From: Gluconacetobacter johannae
GTDB taxonomy: Bacteria > Pseudomonadota > Alphaproteobacteria > Acetobacterales > Acetobacteraceae
DNA length: 64,000 nucleotides
Assembly: GCF_014174305.1 (NCBI RefSeq)
Contig: NZ_JABEQH010000004.1
Span: 1 to 64,000 of the forward strand
Direction of reading: 5' to 3'
Of the stretch, positions 1 to 8,347 are shown one piece after another. The position numbers and the translations under genes are program-made. Below the pieces are notes generated by a model that did not search any database, was not told where the DNA came from, and saw only the letters and a list, made by a program, of their open reading frames with translations. How positions within the stretch are numbered: the first letter of the stretch is position 1; every line of letters begins with the position of its first letter.

Positions 1-1
1 T

Positions 2-541
2 CTGATGCGAGACCGGACGGCAACGAGCAATCGCCTCAAAACCTTGACGATCGACTTGCTGAAACGCCATGGCCGACATCGTTTGCGGCAGATTGAAGTG
101 CAGATCGCTTCTCTCGATGCCGCCATCGCAGCGTTGGTGGCAGAAGACCCGCACCTGTCTCGCCGGCGGGACGTGCTGGCCAGCATCCCGGGTCTTGGCC
201 TGATCACGGCCCACGCGCTGCTGGCCGACATGCCGGAACTCGGCACGATGGAGGAAGGCCAGGCTGCCGCTCTGGCCGGGCTCGCCCCGATCACCCGCCA
301 GTCCGGAACATGGCGGGGAAGAAGTTTCATTCAGGGCGGCAGGGCTGCCATCCGGCAAGCACTCTACATGCCAGCCATCGTCGCCATGCGCTTCAACTCC
401 GATCTCAAGCGGCTCTACGACCGACTGACCACCATCGGAAAGCACGCCAAAGTCGCCATTACCGCCATCATGCGAAAACTCATCGTTCTCGCCAACGCGC
501 TGTTGCGGGACAACCGCCTCTGGACGCCAAAAGCCGCTTGA
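2..541 (+). CDS. IS110-family transposase, C-terminal part (cut by window edge)
   Basis: This is the C-terminal half of an IS110/IS116/IS902-type transposase, which moves its element without terminal inverted repeats. The frame is open through base 2, so the gene begins before the window and the N-terminal DEDD/RuvC-like domain is not visible. About 178 residues remain of a family that is usually 300-400 long. The visible part matches the C-terminal transposase domain: a helix-hairpin-helix-like stretch (SIPGLGLITA), then the conserved QSGTWRG and GGRAAIRQALY segments, whose serine is thought to be catalytic. It ends with a normal TGA 15 bases before a convergent lipoprotein gene. Nothing in the visible part looks broken, but activity cannot be judged from half a gene. 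Confidence 0.9.
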   Translation: MMRDRTATSNRLKTLTIDLLKRHGRHRLRQIEVQIASLDAAIAALVAEDPHLSRRRDVLASIPGLGLITAHALLADMPELGTMEEGQAAALAGLAPITRQSGTWRGRSFIQGGRAAIRQALYMPAIVAMRFNSDLKRLYDRLTTIGKHAKVAITAIMRKLIVLANALLRDNRLWTPKAA

Positions 542-556
542 TCACAACGGATACTC

Positions 557-748
557 TCAGGGGCAGGGGGGATGGGTGCCGTCGGGGCAGACAACGTCGG
601 TGCCGCGTGGAACGACGATGACCTTGTGGTCGCGGGGGGCGTCGTCCCCGTCGCCGCTGGCGGAACTGCACGCGGCCAGCGGCACGATGGCGATGCACGC
701 CCCGAGTGTGAGGGGGCGCAGAAACCGTGTCGCGTTGTCGATCCACAT
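557..748 (-). CDS. Small lipoprotein, 63 aa, unknown function
   Basis: A short membrane-anchored lipoprotein of unknown function. Residues 1-27 form a lipoprotein signal: basic start, hydrophobic core (LGACIAIVPLA) and a lipobox LAAC with the lipidated cysteine near residue 27. The mature part is only about 36 residues, acidic then proline/cysteine-containing (CPDGTHPPCP), with no recognised domain. It lies downstream of metF on the same strand, with about 118 bases and a hairpin between them, so it may have its own promoter. The signal is clear enough that I accept it as a gene despite its size. Confidence 0.65.
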   Translation of the reverse strand: MWIDNATRFLRPLTLGACIAIVPLAACSSASGDGDDAPRDHKVIVVPRGTDVVCPDGTHPPCP

Positions 749-771
749 TGCGGGACGTCTTCCTGATGGAG

Positions 772-795
772 CCGGGACGCAGGTGCGGGTCCCGG
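772..795 (-). terminator. Hairpin after metF, possible terminator
   Basis: A 7-bp stem CCGGGAC/GTCCCGG (772-778 and 789-795) with a 10-base loop lies between the end of metF and the start of the downstream lipoprotein gene. There is no T-tract, so it is only a possible terminator or stabiliser for the metF message. Confidence 0.35.
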
Positions 796-866
796 ATGAC
801 CACTCATCGCCCGGCGCCCATCACAGTTGCCACGATCGGGAAAGATTTTCGCGATGCGGCGCAGTG

Positions 867-1760
867 TTATTGCGGGTTGACCAGCAGCCGGCACAGCGCC
901 TGGCAGGCCTCTGCGCGGTTGAGCGTATAGAAATGGAACCGCGACACGCCCCCCGCCCGCAACTGGCGGCACAGTTCGGCCGCCGTCGCCGTGGTGACCA
1001 GCGCGCGCGTCGCGGGCTGGTCGTCCAGCCCGTCGAACAGGCGGCGCATCCAGTCGGGAACGCGCGCGCCGCACATGTCGGCGAATTTATAGGCCTGGGC
1101 GATGTTGGCCACCGGCAGGATGCCGGGCAGGATTTCAGCGTCGATGCCGGCGGCGGCGGCCCTGTCGCGAAAGCGCAGGAAGGTTTCGGCCTCGAAGAAA
1201 AACTGCGTGATCGCCCGGGTGGCGCCCGCGTCGATCTTGGCCTTCAGATTGTCCAGGTCCGCCTGTGGGCTGGCGGCGTCGGGATGGGTTTCGGGATAGG
1301 CCGCGACCGAGATCTCGAACGGCGCGATCCGCCGCAGCCCCGCCACCAGCGCCGCCGCGTTCTCGTATCCGTCCGGATGCGGCACGAAGCGGCTGCCCGG
1401 CGTCGTGGGGTCGCCGCGCAGGGCCACGATATGGCGTATGCCGGCCGCCCAGTAGGCCCGCGCCACGTCGTCGACCTGCCCCCGTGTCGCATCGACGCAG
1501 GTCAGGTGCGCCGCTACCGGCACCGAGGTGTCGTGGGCCAGGGCCGCGATGGTCGCCAGCGTGCGGTCGCGCGTCGAGCCGCCCGCGCCATAGGTGACCG
1601 ACAGGAAGCGTGGCCCCAGCGGCGCCAGCGCCCCGACCGTCTGCCGCAGGCCGTCTTCCATCTTCGTGCTCTTGGGCGGAAAGAATTCGAACGAAACCTC
1701 GACCGGGCCCAGGGCGGGGACATGCGACAGCGGACGCACGGCGGTAAGGGGGAATGGCAT
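867..1760 (-). CDS. metF: 5,10-methylenetetrahydrofolate reductase
   Basis: Cytoplasmic FAD enzyme that reduces 5,10-methylene-THF to 5-methyl-THF, the methyl donor for methionine synthesis. The 297-residue length is normal for bacterial MetF. Family segments are clear: the N-terminal FEFFPPKS strand, SVTYGAGGSTRDRT, AHLTCV and ALRGDP, followed by the TIM-barrel continuation to the end. It starts 13 bases after the stop of an ArsR-type regulator fused to a methyltransferase, so the two form an operon on the minus strand. That context points to control by the state of the methionine/SAM cycle through the operator upstream of the regulator. Confidence 0.95.
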   Translation of the reverse strand: MPFPLTAVRPLSHVPALGPVEVSFEFFPPKSTKMEDGLRQTVGALAPLGPRFLSVTYGAGGSTRDRTLATIAALAHDTSVPVAAHLTCVDATRGQVDDVARAYWAAGIRHIVALRGDPTTPGSRFVPHPDGYENAAALVAGLRRIAPFEISVAAYPETHPDAASPQADLDNLKAKIDAGATRAITQFFFEAETFLRFRDRAAAAGIDAEILPGILPVANIAQAYKFADMCGARVPDWMRRLFDGLDDQPATRALVTTATAAELCRQLRAGGVSRFHFYTLNRAEACQALCRLLVNPQ

Positions 1761-1773
1761 GCAGCCGGCTCCT

Positions 1774-2721
1774 TTATGAAAAGCTCTGGATTTTTGCGGG
1801 AGGGCGGCGACCCAGCCACAGCTTGACGGTCAGTTCGCCGTCGAGATGCGTGGGGCGCGCGCAGGACAGGCCGGCGGCCTTGAACCACGCCGCCATCTGC
1901 CCGTCCGTGAAGCCCAGGCGGACATGGGCATCGCGGTCGCGCAGGTCCTCGCGGTCGTGGGCCGCGAAATCGACGATCAGCAGGCGGCCGCCCGCGTCCA
2001 GCAGGCGCGCGGCCTCGGCGATCGCGGCGGCGGGATGCTGCGCGTAATGCAGCACCTGGTGCATGATGGCGACGTCCGCCGACCCGGCGGGCAGGGGCAG
2101 GGCGTAGATATCGCCCTGCCGCAGTTCGGCGCGGTCCAGCCCGGCCTGGGCCAGCTTGGTGCGCGCCAGGCGCAGCATGGCCGGGCTGCGGTCGAAGCCG
2201 ATGGCGCACTCCGCCTTGCGGCCCAGCAATTCCATCATCCGGCCGGTACCGGTGCCGATATCCACCAGCCGGCCGATCGGCTCGGGCGCCAGCACCCGTT
2301 CGATCGCGGCCTCGACGTCGCCTTCGGCGACGTGGAGCGAGCGAATGGCGTCCCATTCCGCCGCATGGGTCTCGAAATATTCCTCGGCGGCGCTGGCGCG
2401 CACCGCCCGCACCGCCTTCAGCCGGGCGATATCGGCATCGGCGTCCGGGCCGTCGCCCCGCGTCCATTGGTCGATTGCAGCGAAGACCGGCGCCAGGTCC
2501 TGCGCCGGTCCCAGGGTCAGGAAGACCCAGCTGCCTTCCTTGCGCCGCTCGGCCAGGCCGGCATTGACCAGGATTTTGACATGGCGGGACACGCGCGGCT
2601 GGCTCTGCCCCAGCACCTGGGCGATTTCGCCGACCGAGAGTTCCATCGACCGCAGCAGCGCCAGGATACGCAGGCGGGTCGGGTCGGCCAGCGCCTGAAA
2701 GATGAGCAGCGGACGATGCAT
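1774..2721 (-). CDS. ArsR-family regulator fused to SAM-dependent methyltransferase
   Basis: A 315-residue two-domain protein. Residues 1-85 are an ArsR/SmtB winged helix (ALADPTRLRILALL, then the recognition helix around QSQPRVSRHVKIL). Residues 150-260 are a class I methyltransferase with motif I VDIGTGTG (153-160), an acidic strand-2 end, and the later LLIVDF strand. No cysteine cluster for metal sensing is visible in the helix-turn-helix part, so the ligand is more likely a small molecule. Fusions of this kind sit next to metF or other methionine-cycle genes in alphaproteobacteria. An inverted repeat 9-30 bases upstream of its ATG is a likely autoregulatory operator. I infer that it controls metF; what the methyltransferase domain modifies is unknown. 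Confidence 0.88.
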   Translation of the reverse strand: MHRPLLIFQALADPTRLRILALLRSMELSVGEIAQVLGQSQPRVSRHVKILVNAGLAERRKEGSWVFLTLGPAQDLAPVFAAIDQWTRGDGPDADADIARLKAVRAVRASAAEEYFETHAAEWDAIRSLHVAEGDVEAAIERVLAPEPIGRLVDIGTGTGRMMELLGRKAECAIGFDRSPAMLRLARTKLAQAGLDRAELRQGDIYALPLPAGSADVAIMHQVLHYAQHPAAAIAEAARLLDAGGRLLIVDFAAHDREDLRDRDAHVRLGFTDGQMAAWFKAAGLSCARPTHLDGELTVKLWLGRRPPAKIQSFS

Positions 2722-2729
2722 GGCGGATA

Positions 2730-2751
2730 CATATAACGATATCCTTATATG
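2730..2751. promoter_or_regulatory. Candidate ArsR-type operator for the metF operon
   Basis: A perfect inverted repeat CATATAA-N8-TTATATG lies 9-30 bases upstream of the ArsR-methyltransferase ATG. Its size, AT-rich arms and position over the likely -10 region match operators of ArsR/SmtB repressors. The inner bases CGATATCC include another small dyad (GATATC). Autoregulation is inferred. Confidence 0.6.
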
Positions 2752-2907
2752 TGCAAATTATATTGGTCCGATTTTTCCGCGGCATGGTTCTGAGCGCCGC
2801 CGGTGCCGTCCCCGTCGGGTAGCCAGCGGGGGCAGGATCCTATAAGGCGCGTGCTCGCGAAATGGTGTGGGGCCGTTTCGATGGGGTGTTGCGCGCGGGA
2901 TGGAGTC

Positions 2908-3472
2908 ATGACGTTCCAGTTTGCCAGCCGGATGCAGCATGTCGGGCCGTCGGCCATCCGCGAACTGCTGCGCCTGGGCGCCGATCCGGACGTGATCTCG
3001 TTCGGTGGGGGCTACCCCGACGCTTCCCTGTTTCCCACCGATGCGCTGTCCCGCCTGTTCGGCGACGTGCTGGCGGCCCAGGGCGCCACGGCGTTGCAAT
3101 ATATCGTCTCCAACGGCATTGCGCCGCTGCGCGCCCAGATCGCGGAACGGGCGTGGCGCGACGGGATTGCGTGCGACGCCGATCCTGAACGGGGGGCAGC
3201 AGGGGCTGGACCTGGTGGCGAAGATGATGCTCGATCCGGGTGACGTCGTCATCACCGAGGACCCGACCTTCCCGGCCGGCTTCGACGCGGCGCGCTTCAT
3301 GGCGGAAACGATGCTGCCGCGCGCGAGGCTGGCCTATGTGCCCGGCGAAAGCTTCTTCCCGGTCGCCGGGCACGCCAATCATGCCCGGATCAGCTATTCG
3401 ACGCAGGACGAGGCTACGATCGTGCACGGCATGACCCTGCTGGGCGGCCTGCTGACCGAGGCCCTGGGGTGA
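2908..3472 (+). pseudogene. Broken PLP-dependent aminotransferase (LysN/MocR-like fold type I)
   Basis: Remnant of an aminotransferase of the 2-aminoadipate/LysN-like family. The first frame (from ATG 2908) reads MTFQFASRMQ...ISFGGGYPDASLFP...LQYIVSNGIAPLRAQIAERA, the normal N-terminus. Near 3180 the homology jumps to another frame, which carries LNGGQQGLDLVAKMMLDPGDVV and EDPTFPAGFDAARF. That frame then passes directly to the C-terminal AYVPGESFFPVAG and ISYSTQDEATIVHGMTLLGG segments. So it has one frameshift plus an in-frame internal deletion of roughly 170-190 residues. The deletion removes the region that holds the PLP-binding lysine. Only about 188 of some 400 residues remain, and no active enzyme can be made. 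Confidence 0.85.
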
Positions 3473-3592
3473 CCCGCCACCCGTGACGAGGCCGGCGCGA
3501 TGTCGTAATGCTGGTCGATCCGGCTTCGGAACGGTGCCGGTCGGCCGCTGCCTGCCCTGCCTTCATTTTCATTCGCAAGGAAACGTCCAGAC

Positions 3593-5185
3593 GTGTCACC
3601 CCATCTGAATCGCGCCCTCGGCCCCTGGCAACTGCTGTTCACCGGGCTCAGCGCCATGATCGGGTCGGGCTGGCTGTTCGGCGCCCAGCGCGCGGCGGCG
3701 ACGGCCGGGCCGGCCGCCAGCCTGGCGTGGCTGCTAGGGGCGTTCATCGCCCTGGTCATCGCCGGCGTGGCCACCGAACTGGGCGCGATGTTCCCGGTGG
3801 CGGGCGGGATGGTGCGGTACGCCAATGTCACGCACGGGCCGTTGATCGGCTTCATGGCGGCCAGCGCCAACTGGATCGCGATCGTCAGCGTGGTCCCGAT
3901 CGAGGCCGAGGCCTCGGTCCAGTACATGAGCTCGTGGTCCTATCCCTGGGCGCGACAGCTCTATCAGGGCGGCGAGCTGACATCGTCGGGCCTGGCCGTG
4001 GCGGCGGGCCTGGTGGTGGTGTATTTCCTGCTCAACCTGTGGGGGATACGGCTGTTCGCCCGCGTCAACGTGCTGGTGACGCTGTTCAAGATCATCGTGC
4101 CCACCACCACGGCCGTGGCCCTGATGCTCAGCAGCTTCCATGCCGGCAACCTGGTCGGCAGCGATACCGGCGGGTTCATGCCCTACGGCCTGTCGGGGAT
4201 CCTGACGGCGGTTGCGACCTCGGGCATCGTCTTCGCCTTCAACGGGTTCCAGAGCCCGTTGAACCTGGCGGGCGAGGCCCGTGATCCGGGCCGGACCATT
4301 CCCTTCGCCGTCCTCGGTTCGGTCGGGATCGCGACGATCGTGTATCTGCTGCTGCAATTCGCCTATCTGGGCGCGGTCCGGCCTGGGGCCGGGGGATGGG
4401 CCGGCCTTGCGTTTTCCTCGCCGTTCGCGGAACTGGCCGTCGCCTTCAACCTCAACTGGCTGGCGATGGTGCTGTATTTCGATGCCTTCGTCTCGCCCAG
4501 CGGAACGGGGACGACCGACATGGCGACCAGCGCGCGCATGACGCTGGGCATGCAGCGCAACGGGACGATGCCGGCGGTGCTGGGCCGCATCCATCCGCTG
4601 TACGGCGTGCCGCGCCCGGCGTTGTGGTTCAACCTGGGCGTGTCGTTCGCGTTTCTCTATTTCTTCCGGGGCTGGGGCATCCTGGCGTCGGTCATTTCGG
4701 TCTGTACGATCATTTCCTACCTGATGATCCCGATTTCGGCGCTGTCGCTGCGGTACAGCATGCCGGAGCACGCGCGTCCGGTCCGGGTGCCGGCGATGCG
4801 CGTCACCGGCACGCTGGCGTTCGTGTTCTCGTCGCTGCTGCTGTACTGGGCGCGCTGGCCGCTCAGCGGCGACATCATCCTGCTGCTGCTGATGTTCCTG
4901 CCGGTCTATGCCTGGTTCCGCCGGCATGATGGCTGGGAGCGCCATCGCGCCGCCTGCCGCCATGCGGTCTGGTTCATGGTCTATCTGCCGACGATCGCCG
5001 CCCTGTCCTATGTCGGCAGCCGGCCGTTCGGCGGGCTGGGGTGGATTCCTTATGGCTGGGACCTGGCGGTGGTGGCCGGGGTGTCGGTGCTGTTCTGCGA
5101 ATGGGGCGTGCGTAGCGCGATGGACACGCCCGACCTGTCGGCGATCGCTGAAGAGGACGACCTGCCGGCGTTCGGCGGGCACTGA
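3593..5185 (+). CDS. APC-family amino acid permease
   Basis: Inner-membrane amino acid/proton symporter of the APC superfamily, 530 residues with about 12-14 hydrophobic segments. The N-terminus has the family signature around helix 1 (GLSAMIGSGWLFG) and later the conserved FAFNGFQSPLNLAGEARDP stretch near helix 6. It looks closest to the aspartate-transporter (YveA/AspP-like) branch, but substrate cannot be assigned from sequence alone. I use the GTG at 3593, which follows an AAGGAAA ribosome site by 9 bases. It stands alone between the aminotransferase remnant and the convergent Wza gene, whose stop is 14 bases away. Confidence 0.85.
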   Translation: MSPHLNRALGPWQLLFTGLSAMIGSGWLFGAQRAAATAGPAASLAWLLGAFIALVIAGVATELGAMFPVAGGMVRYANVTHGPLIGFMAASANWIAIVSVVPIEAEASVQYMSSWSYPWARQLYQGGELTSSGLAVAAGLVVVYFLLNLWGIRLFARVNVLVTLFKIIVPTTTAVALMLSSFHAGNLVGSDTGGFMPYGLSGILTAVATSGIVFAFNGFQSPLNLAGEARDPGRTIPFAVLGSVGIATIVYLLLQFAYLGAVRPGAGGWAGLAFSSPFAELAVAFNLNWLAMVLYFDAFVSPSGTGTTDMATSARMTLGMQRNGTMPAVLGRIHPLYGVPRPALWFNLGVSFAFLYFFRGWGILASVISVCTIISYLMIPISALSLRYSMPEHARPVRVPAMRVTGTLAFVFSSLLLYWARWPLSGDIILLLLMFLPVYAWFRRHDGWERHRAACRHAVWFMVYLPTIAALSYVGSRPFGGLGWIPYGWDLAVVAGVSVLFCEWGVRSAMDTPDLSAIAEEDDLPAFGGH

Positions 5186-5199
5186 CGTCCGGCCAGGCG

Positions 5200-5802
5200 T
5201 CAGAAATACCGTTCGTAGATGGTGATGACGTCGCCGGGTTGCAGCAGGGAATCGCGCCGTACCCGGCCCTCGATCGTCCGGCCGGACCCGCCCGCGTCGC
5301 TGCGGACGTCGCCGGCATGGTCGGTCACCGCGCGGTAGGTATAGCCGCCGGCCAGCGCGACGGCGCTGAGCATGGTCATGCCGGGCATGTAGGGATACTG
5401 GCCGGGATGGGCGACCTCGCCCAGCACGAAGATCGGCCGGTACTGGGTGACCTCGACCGAGACGCTGGGGCGGTTGAGGATGCCCTTGCTGGTCAACTGG
5501 TCCACGATCAGCGCCTGCAGCTCGCGGGTCGTCAGGCCCGATGCCTGCAGCGAGCCGATCAGGGGGAACGCGATCTGGCCGTTGTCGCCGACGGTGAACG
5601 TGTTGCTGAGTTGCAGGTCGTTATAGGTCAGCACCCGCAACTGGTCGCCGGCGCCCAGCCGGTACGCGCCGGGGGTGGGCGGCGGCAGGGGCGGAAGCTG
5701 GCCGGCGCATCCCGACAGCAGCATCGCCAGCACGCCGACACCGGGCCAACGGATGCGGCGCGGCGATGGGGCCGTGTGGGGGCGATCTTTCTGCACGGTC
5801 AT
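5200..5802 (-). CDS. gumB: Polysaccharide export lipoprotein (Wza/GumB-like)
   Basis: Outer-membrane polysaccharide export protein that forms the exit channel for the exopolysaccharide. From ATG 5802 it is 200 residues, short like GumB of Xanthomonas. A lipoprotein signal ends in LLSGCAG, followed by a proline-rich stretch. Then comes the Poly_export domain (AYRLGAGDQLRVLTYNDLQLS, DNGQIAFPLIGSL) and one SLBB-type domain (VLGEVAHPGQYPYMPGMTMLSAVALAGGYT). The ATG at 5802 has a GGAG site about 7 bases upstream; the reading frame extends further up without signal. It is the last gene of the minus-strand exopolysaccharide block and lies 22 bases after the beta-barrel gene. Confidence 0.9.
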   Translation of the reverse strand: MTVQKDRPHTAPSPRRIRWPGVGVLAMLLSGCAGQLPPLPPPTPGAYRLGAGDQLRVLTYNDLQLSNTFTVGDNGQIAFPLIGSLQASGLTTRELQALIVDQLTSKGILNRPSVSVEVTQYRPIFVLGEVAHPGQYPYMPGMTMLSAVALAGGYTYRAVTDHAGDVRSDAGGSGRTIEGRVRRDSLLQPGDVITIYERYF

Positions 5803-5824
5803 CTTCACTCTCCGGTCATGATGG

Positions 5825-7165
5825 CTATTCGGCGAAATTGAACCCGATGGCGACATAGTTGCTGGCAAAGGTCGATTTCCGGTCGTTGAACAGCGGGTCG
5901 GACGTCTGGCCGCCGTGGGAATAGTTGTTGACATGGCTGAAGGACAGGTTGGCGGTGAGGTAGCGATTTATCGTCCAGTTGACCGATGCCCCGAATTTGA
6001 ACAGCGTCTGGGTGCGCGATTGCGTGCCGGCCACGGTCTGCCCGGTGACGCTCATGCCGCCCTCGGCGAACCCCCGCAGCACGATGTTCCGGCGCAGTTC
6101 GTGGTCGATCTGGATACGTCCGTCCGTCACCGTCTGGTTGCGCGCGAAGGGCGAGGTCGGGTCGATGATGCGGCGGTAGAAGAACACGGTGACCGTATCC
6201 AGCAGGGTCGGGGTCCAGATCGTGTCGATCTCGAATGTCGGCGTGGTCACGGCGGGGGCCGGGCTGCGGGTGAAATGGCGGGTCTCGCCCCCCGCCAGCA
6301 GGCGGTAGCGGACGACCGAATCCCCATTCAGGTCCAGCCCGGCGAAGGCCGCCCCATCGACATAGTCATTCGGCGTTTCCCCCTGGGTCGGCACGAACTG
6401 CGCCGCCGAGGCGCGCAGGATCAGCACGGCGGCGTTGCCGGTCGACAGTTCGAAGCGCGATGTCAGCATGCCGGTTTCCAGATGGTGGCTCAGGCTGCCG
6501 TAATCGGTGTCGATGCCGCCCCCCGTCGCCTTGCCGAACGAGAAATCCTGGTAGATCGCCGAGGGGCTCAGGCTGAAGCGCCCGAACAGCCTGTTATAGG
6601 TCAGGCGGTAATCGTCGGCCGTGTAGGGCACCGGGCGCGACACGCCGAAATTCCCCAGATCCGTGGAATTCAGGTGCAGCACGTAATGCGTATAGCCCGC
6701 CGACAGCGTGTCGCGGCCCAGGGACAACGACCCGCCGGCCCCGGTCGTCCAGTTGGTGTAGTTCGCCACCGGGATTTCGGGAAAGCGCCGGTCGCCCACG
6801 CTGGCGAACACGCCCAGCGCATGGCGGCTCCAGTCCGAATTGATCCGCACGCCGCCGTTGCTGTCCAGTTCGGCGCTCTGGGTGTTGGGGGTGGCCAGGG
6901 TGTTGGTGTTGTATCCGGCATTGAACGAGGCCGACGGCCGGACGACGAAGCTGCCGACATGGATGCCGGTGGGCTGGTGCTGCAGCAACTGGCGCATGGT
7001 GACCGTATCGGCCAGGTCCGGAGCGGTATAGCCGGGAAGATCGACCGGAAAATATTGCGAAATCAGCTGTGCCCGCGCCGATGGTCCCGCGAGCAGGCAG
7101 GGCAGGGCCGCGACCGCGCGGATGGCCAGACGGAATCGGTTTCTCGCCGCCGGTCGCCCGATCAT
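5825..7165 (-). CDS. Outer-membrane beta-barrel protein of the exopolysaccharide locus
   Basis: A 446-residue secreted protein with a signal peptide (about residues 1-32, ending SARA-QL). Its body is made of alternating aromatic/polar beta strands, such as SFNAGYNTNTL, ALGVFASVGDRRFP and LTANLSFSHVNNYS. It has the look of the BBP2-type outer-membrane barrels found in gum-like and acetan-like loci. A role in polymer secretion or anchoring beside Wza is inferred. Its ATG overlaps the stop of the preceding glycosyltransferase gene by one base (TGATG), so translation is probably coupled. No catalytic motif is visible. Confidence 0.75.
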   Translation of the reverse strand: MIGRPAARNRFRLAIRAVAALPCLLAGPSARAQLISQYFPVDLPGYTAPDLADTVTMRQLLQHQPTGIHVGSFVVRPSASFNAGYNTNTLATPNTQSAELDSNGGVRINSDWSRHALGVFASVGDRRFPEIPVANYTNWTTGAGGSLSLGRDTLSAGYTHYVLHLNSTDLGNFGVSRPVPYTADDYRLTYNRLFGRFSLSPSAIYQDFSFGKATGGGIDTDYGSLSHHLETGMLTSRFELSTGNAAVLILRASAAQFVPTQGETPNDYVDGAAFAGLDLNGDSVVRYRLLAGGETRHFTRSPAPAVTTPTFEIDTIWTPTLLDTVTVFFYRRIIDPTSPFARNQTVTDGRIQIDHELRRNIVLRGFAEGGMSVTGQTVAGTQSRTQTLFKFGASVNWTINRYLTANLSFSHVNNYSHGGQTSDPLFNDRKSTFASNYVAIGFNFAE

Positions 7166-8337
7166 CAGGACAGGGTGCCCCGCTGTGCCGCATCGACGGG
7201 CATTGCGCGGATCGGCGCCGGATTCTGCCCGGCATGGGTCAGCACGTCGCGATACAGGTCGGCATAGCGCCGCGCGACGTCGTTCCAGTCATAGGCCGCC
7301 GCCGCCGCGATGGCCTGCTCGCGCACCGCGCGCACATGGTCGTCGCCATGGGCGGCCAGGACGTTTCGGGCGATGCCGTCCGTGTCTTCGGGCGAGCCGA
7401 TGACGCCGATGCCGGTCTGGGTGACCAGGCGGCGGAACGGCACGATGTCGCTGACGATCGGGATCAGCCCGGCCGACAGGGCCTCGACGGCGGCCAGTCC
7501 GAACCCCTCGTGCCGCGACAGGCAGCCGTAATAGCTGGCCTGACCCAGCAGGGCCCGCAATTCCGTATCCGACGGCCCGATGACGAAGCGCACGGCGTCG
7601 CCCACGCCGGCCGCCCGGGCCGCCGCCGCCAGGTCCTGTTCGGTCTGGTCGGCGGGACGGCCGGCCACGATCAGGCGCCAGTCCGCGCCCTCCATGCGTA
7701 GCCGCGCCAGCAGGGGAAACAGCCGGTCGATCTGCTTGTGGCGGGAAAACCGGCCGAAGCTGATGATGGTCCGCGTAGGCGCGCCCGAGGCCGCGTTGCG
7801 GAATTTATCCTGGTTGATGCCGTTCTCGATGGTCGTCAGCCGGCCGCGCGCCACCTTGTCGAACATCAGGGCGTCGCTGTGGCTGCACGCCACGATGCGG
7901 TCGTAGCCGCGGACCGAGGCGCGGGTGACCGAGCCGAACCACAGCGCCTTGATCGCATGCAACGCCTGCGTGTGGAAGAAGCCGCCATGCGTCGAGGCCA
8001 CCAGCGGCCGGCGGTGCAGCCATCGCGTCAGCGCCAGGGCGTCGAAGAAGAAGTCGATGGCATGGACATGCACCAGGTCGGCGTCGCCCAGATGGCGGAA
8101 GACGCCGGGTGCGACCGGGTAGCGGGTCGATCCCCGCCAGGCGATGCGCCGGACCGGCACGCCCTGCACGGTTTCCGTGGGTGACAGGCGGTCCGGCTGG
8201 CCGAAGACCCGGTCCAGCGTCAGCACCCGCGCGTCGAGGCCCAGGCTTTCCCGCTGGATCCGCGCCAGGCTCAGGACCGAATCCTCCAGCCCGCCGACCG
8301 ACGGGCTGAACTGGCGGACGATATGAAGAACTTTCAA
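7165..8337 (-). CDS. gumH: GT4 glycosyltransferase, GumH/AceC-like mannosyltransferase
   Basis: Cytoplasmic glycosyltransferase of family GT4 (GT-B fold), 390 residues. The N-terminus MKVLHIVRQFSPSVGGLEDSV matches the GumH/AceC group, which adds alpha-mannose from GDP-mannose to the lipid-linked cellobiose. The GT4 core shows a glycine-rich acceptor loop (SVGG), IISFGRFSRHKQIDRL, and the donor-site E-x7-E motif in SRHEGFGLAAVEALSAGL. It lies between gumC and the barrel gene in the same operon (10-base gap to gumC; one-base overlap downstream). The mannose assignment rests on similarity to GumH and on context, so the exact donor is inferred. Confidence 0.82.
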   Translation of the reverse strand: MKVLHIVRQFSPSVGGLEDSVLSLARIQRESLGLDARVLTLDRVFGQPDRLSPTETVQGVPVRRIAWRGSTRYPVAPGVFRHLGDADLVHVHAIDFFFDALALTRWLHRRPLVASTHGGFFHTQALHAIKALWFGSVTRASVRGYDRIVACSHSDALMFDKVARGRLTTIENGINQDKFRNAASGAPTRTIISFGRFSRHKQIDRLFPLLARLRMEGADWRLIVAGRPADQTEQDLAAAARAAGVGDAVRFVIGPSDTELRALLGQASYYGCLSRHEGFGLAAVEALSAGLIPIVSDIVPFRRLVTQTGIGVIGSPEDTDGIARNVLAAHGDDHVRAVREQAIAAAAAYDWNDVARRYADLYRDVLTHAGQNPAPIRAMPVDAAQRGTLS

Positions 8338-8347
8338 TACCGATCCC

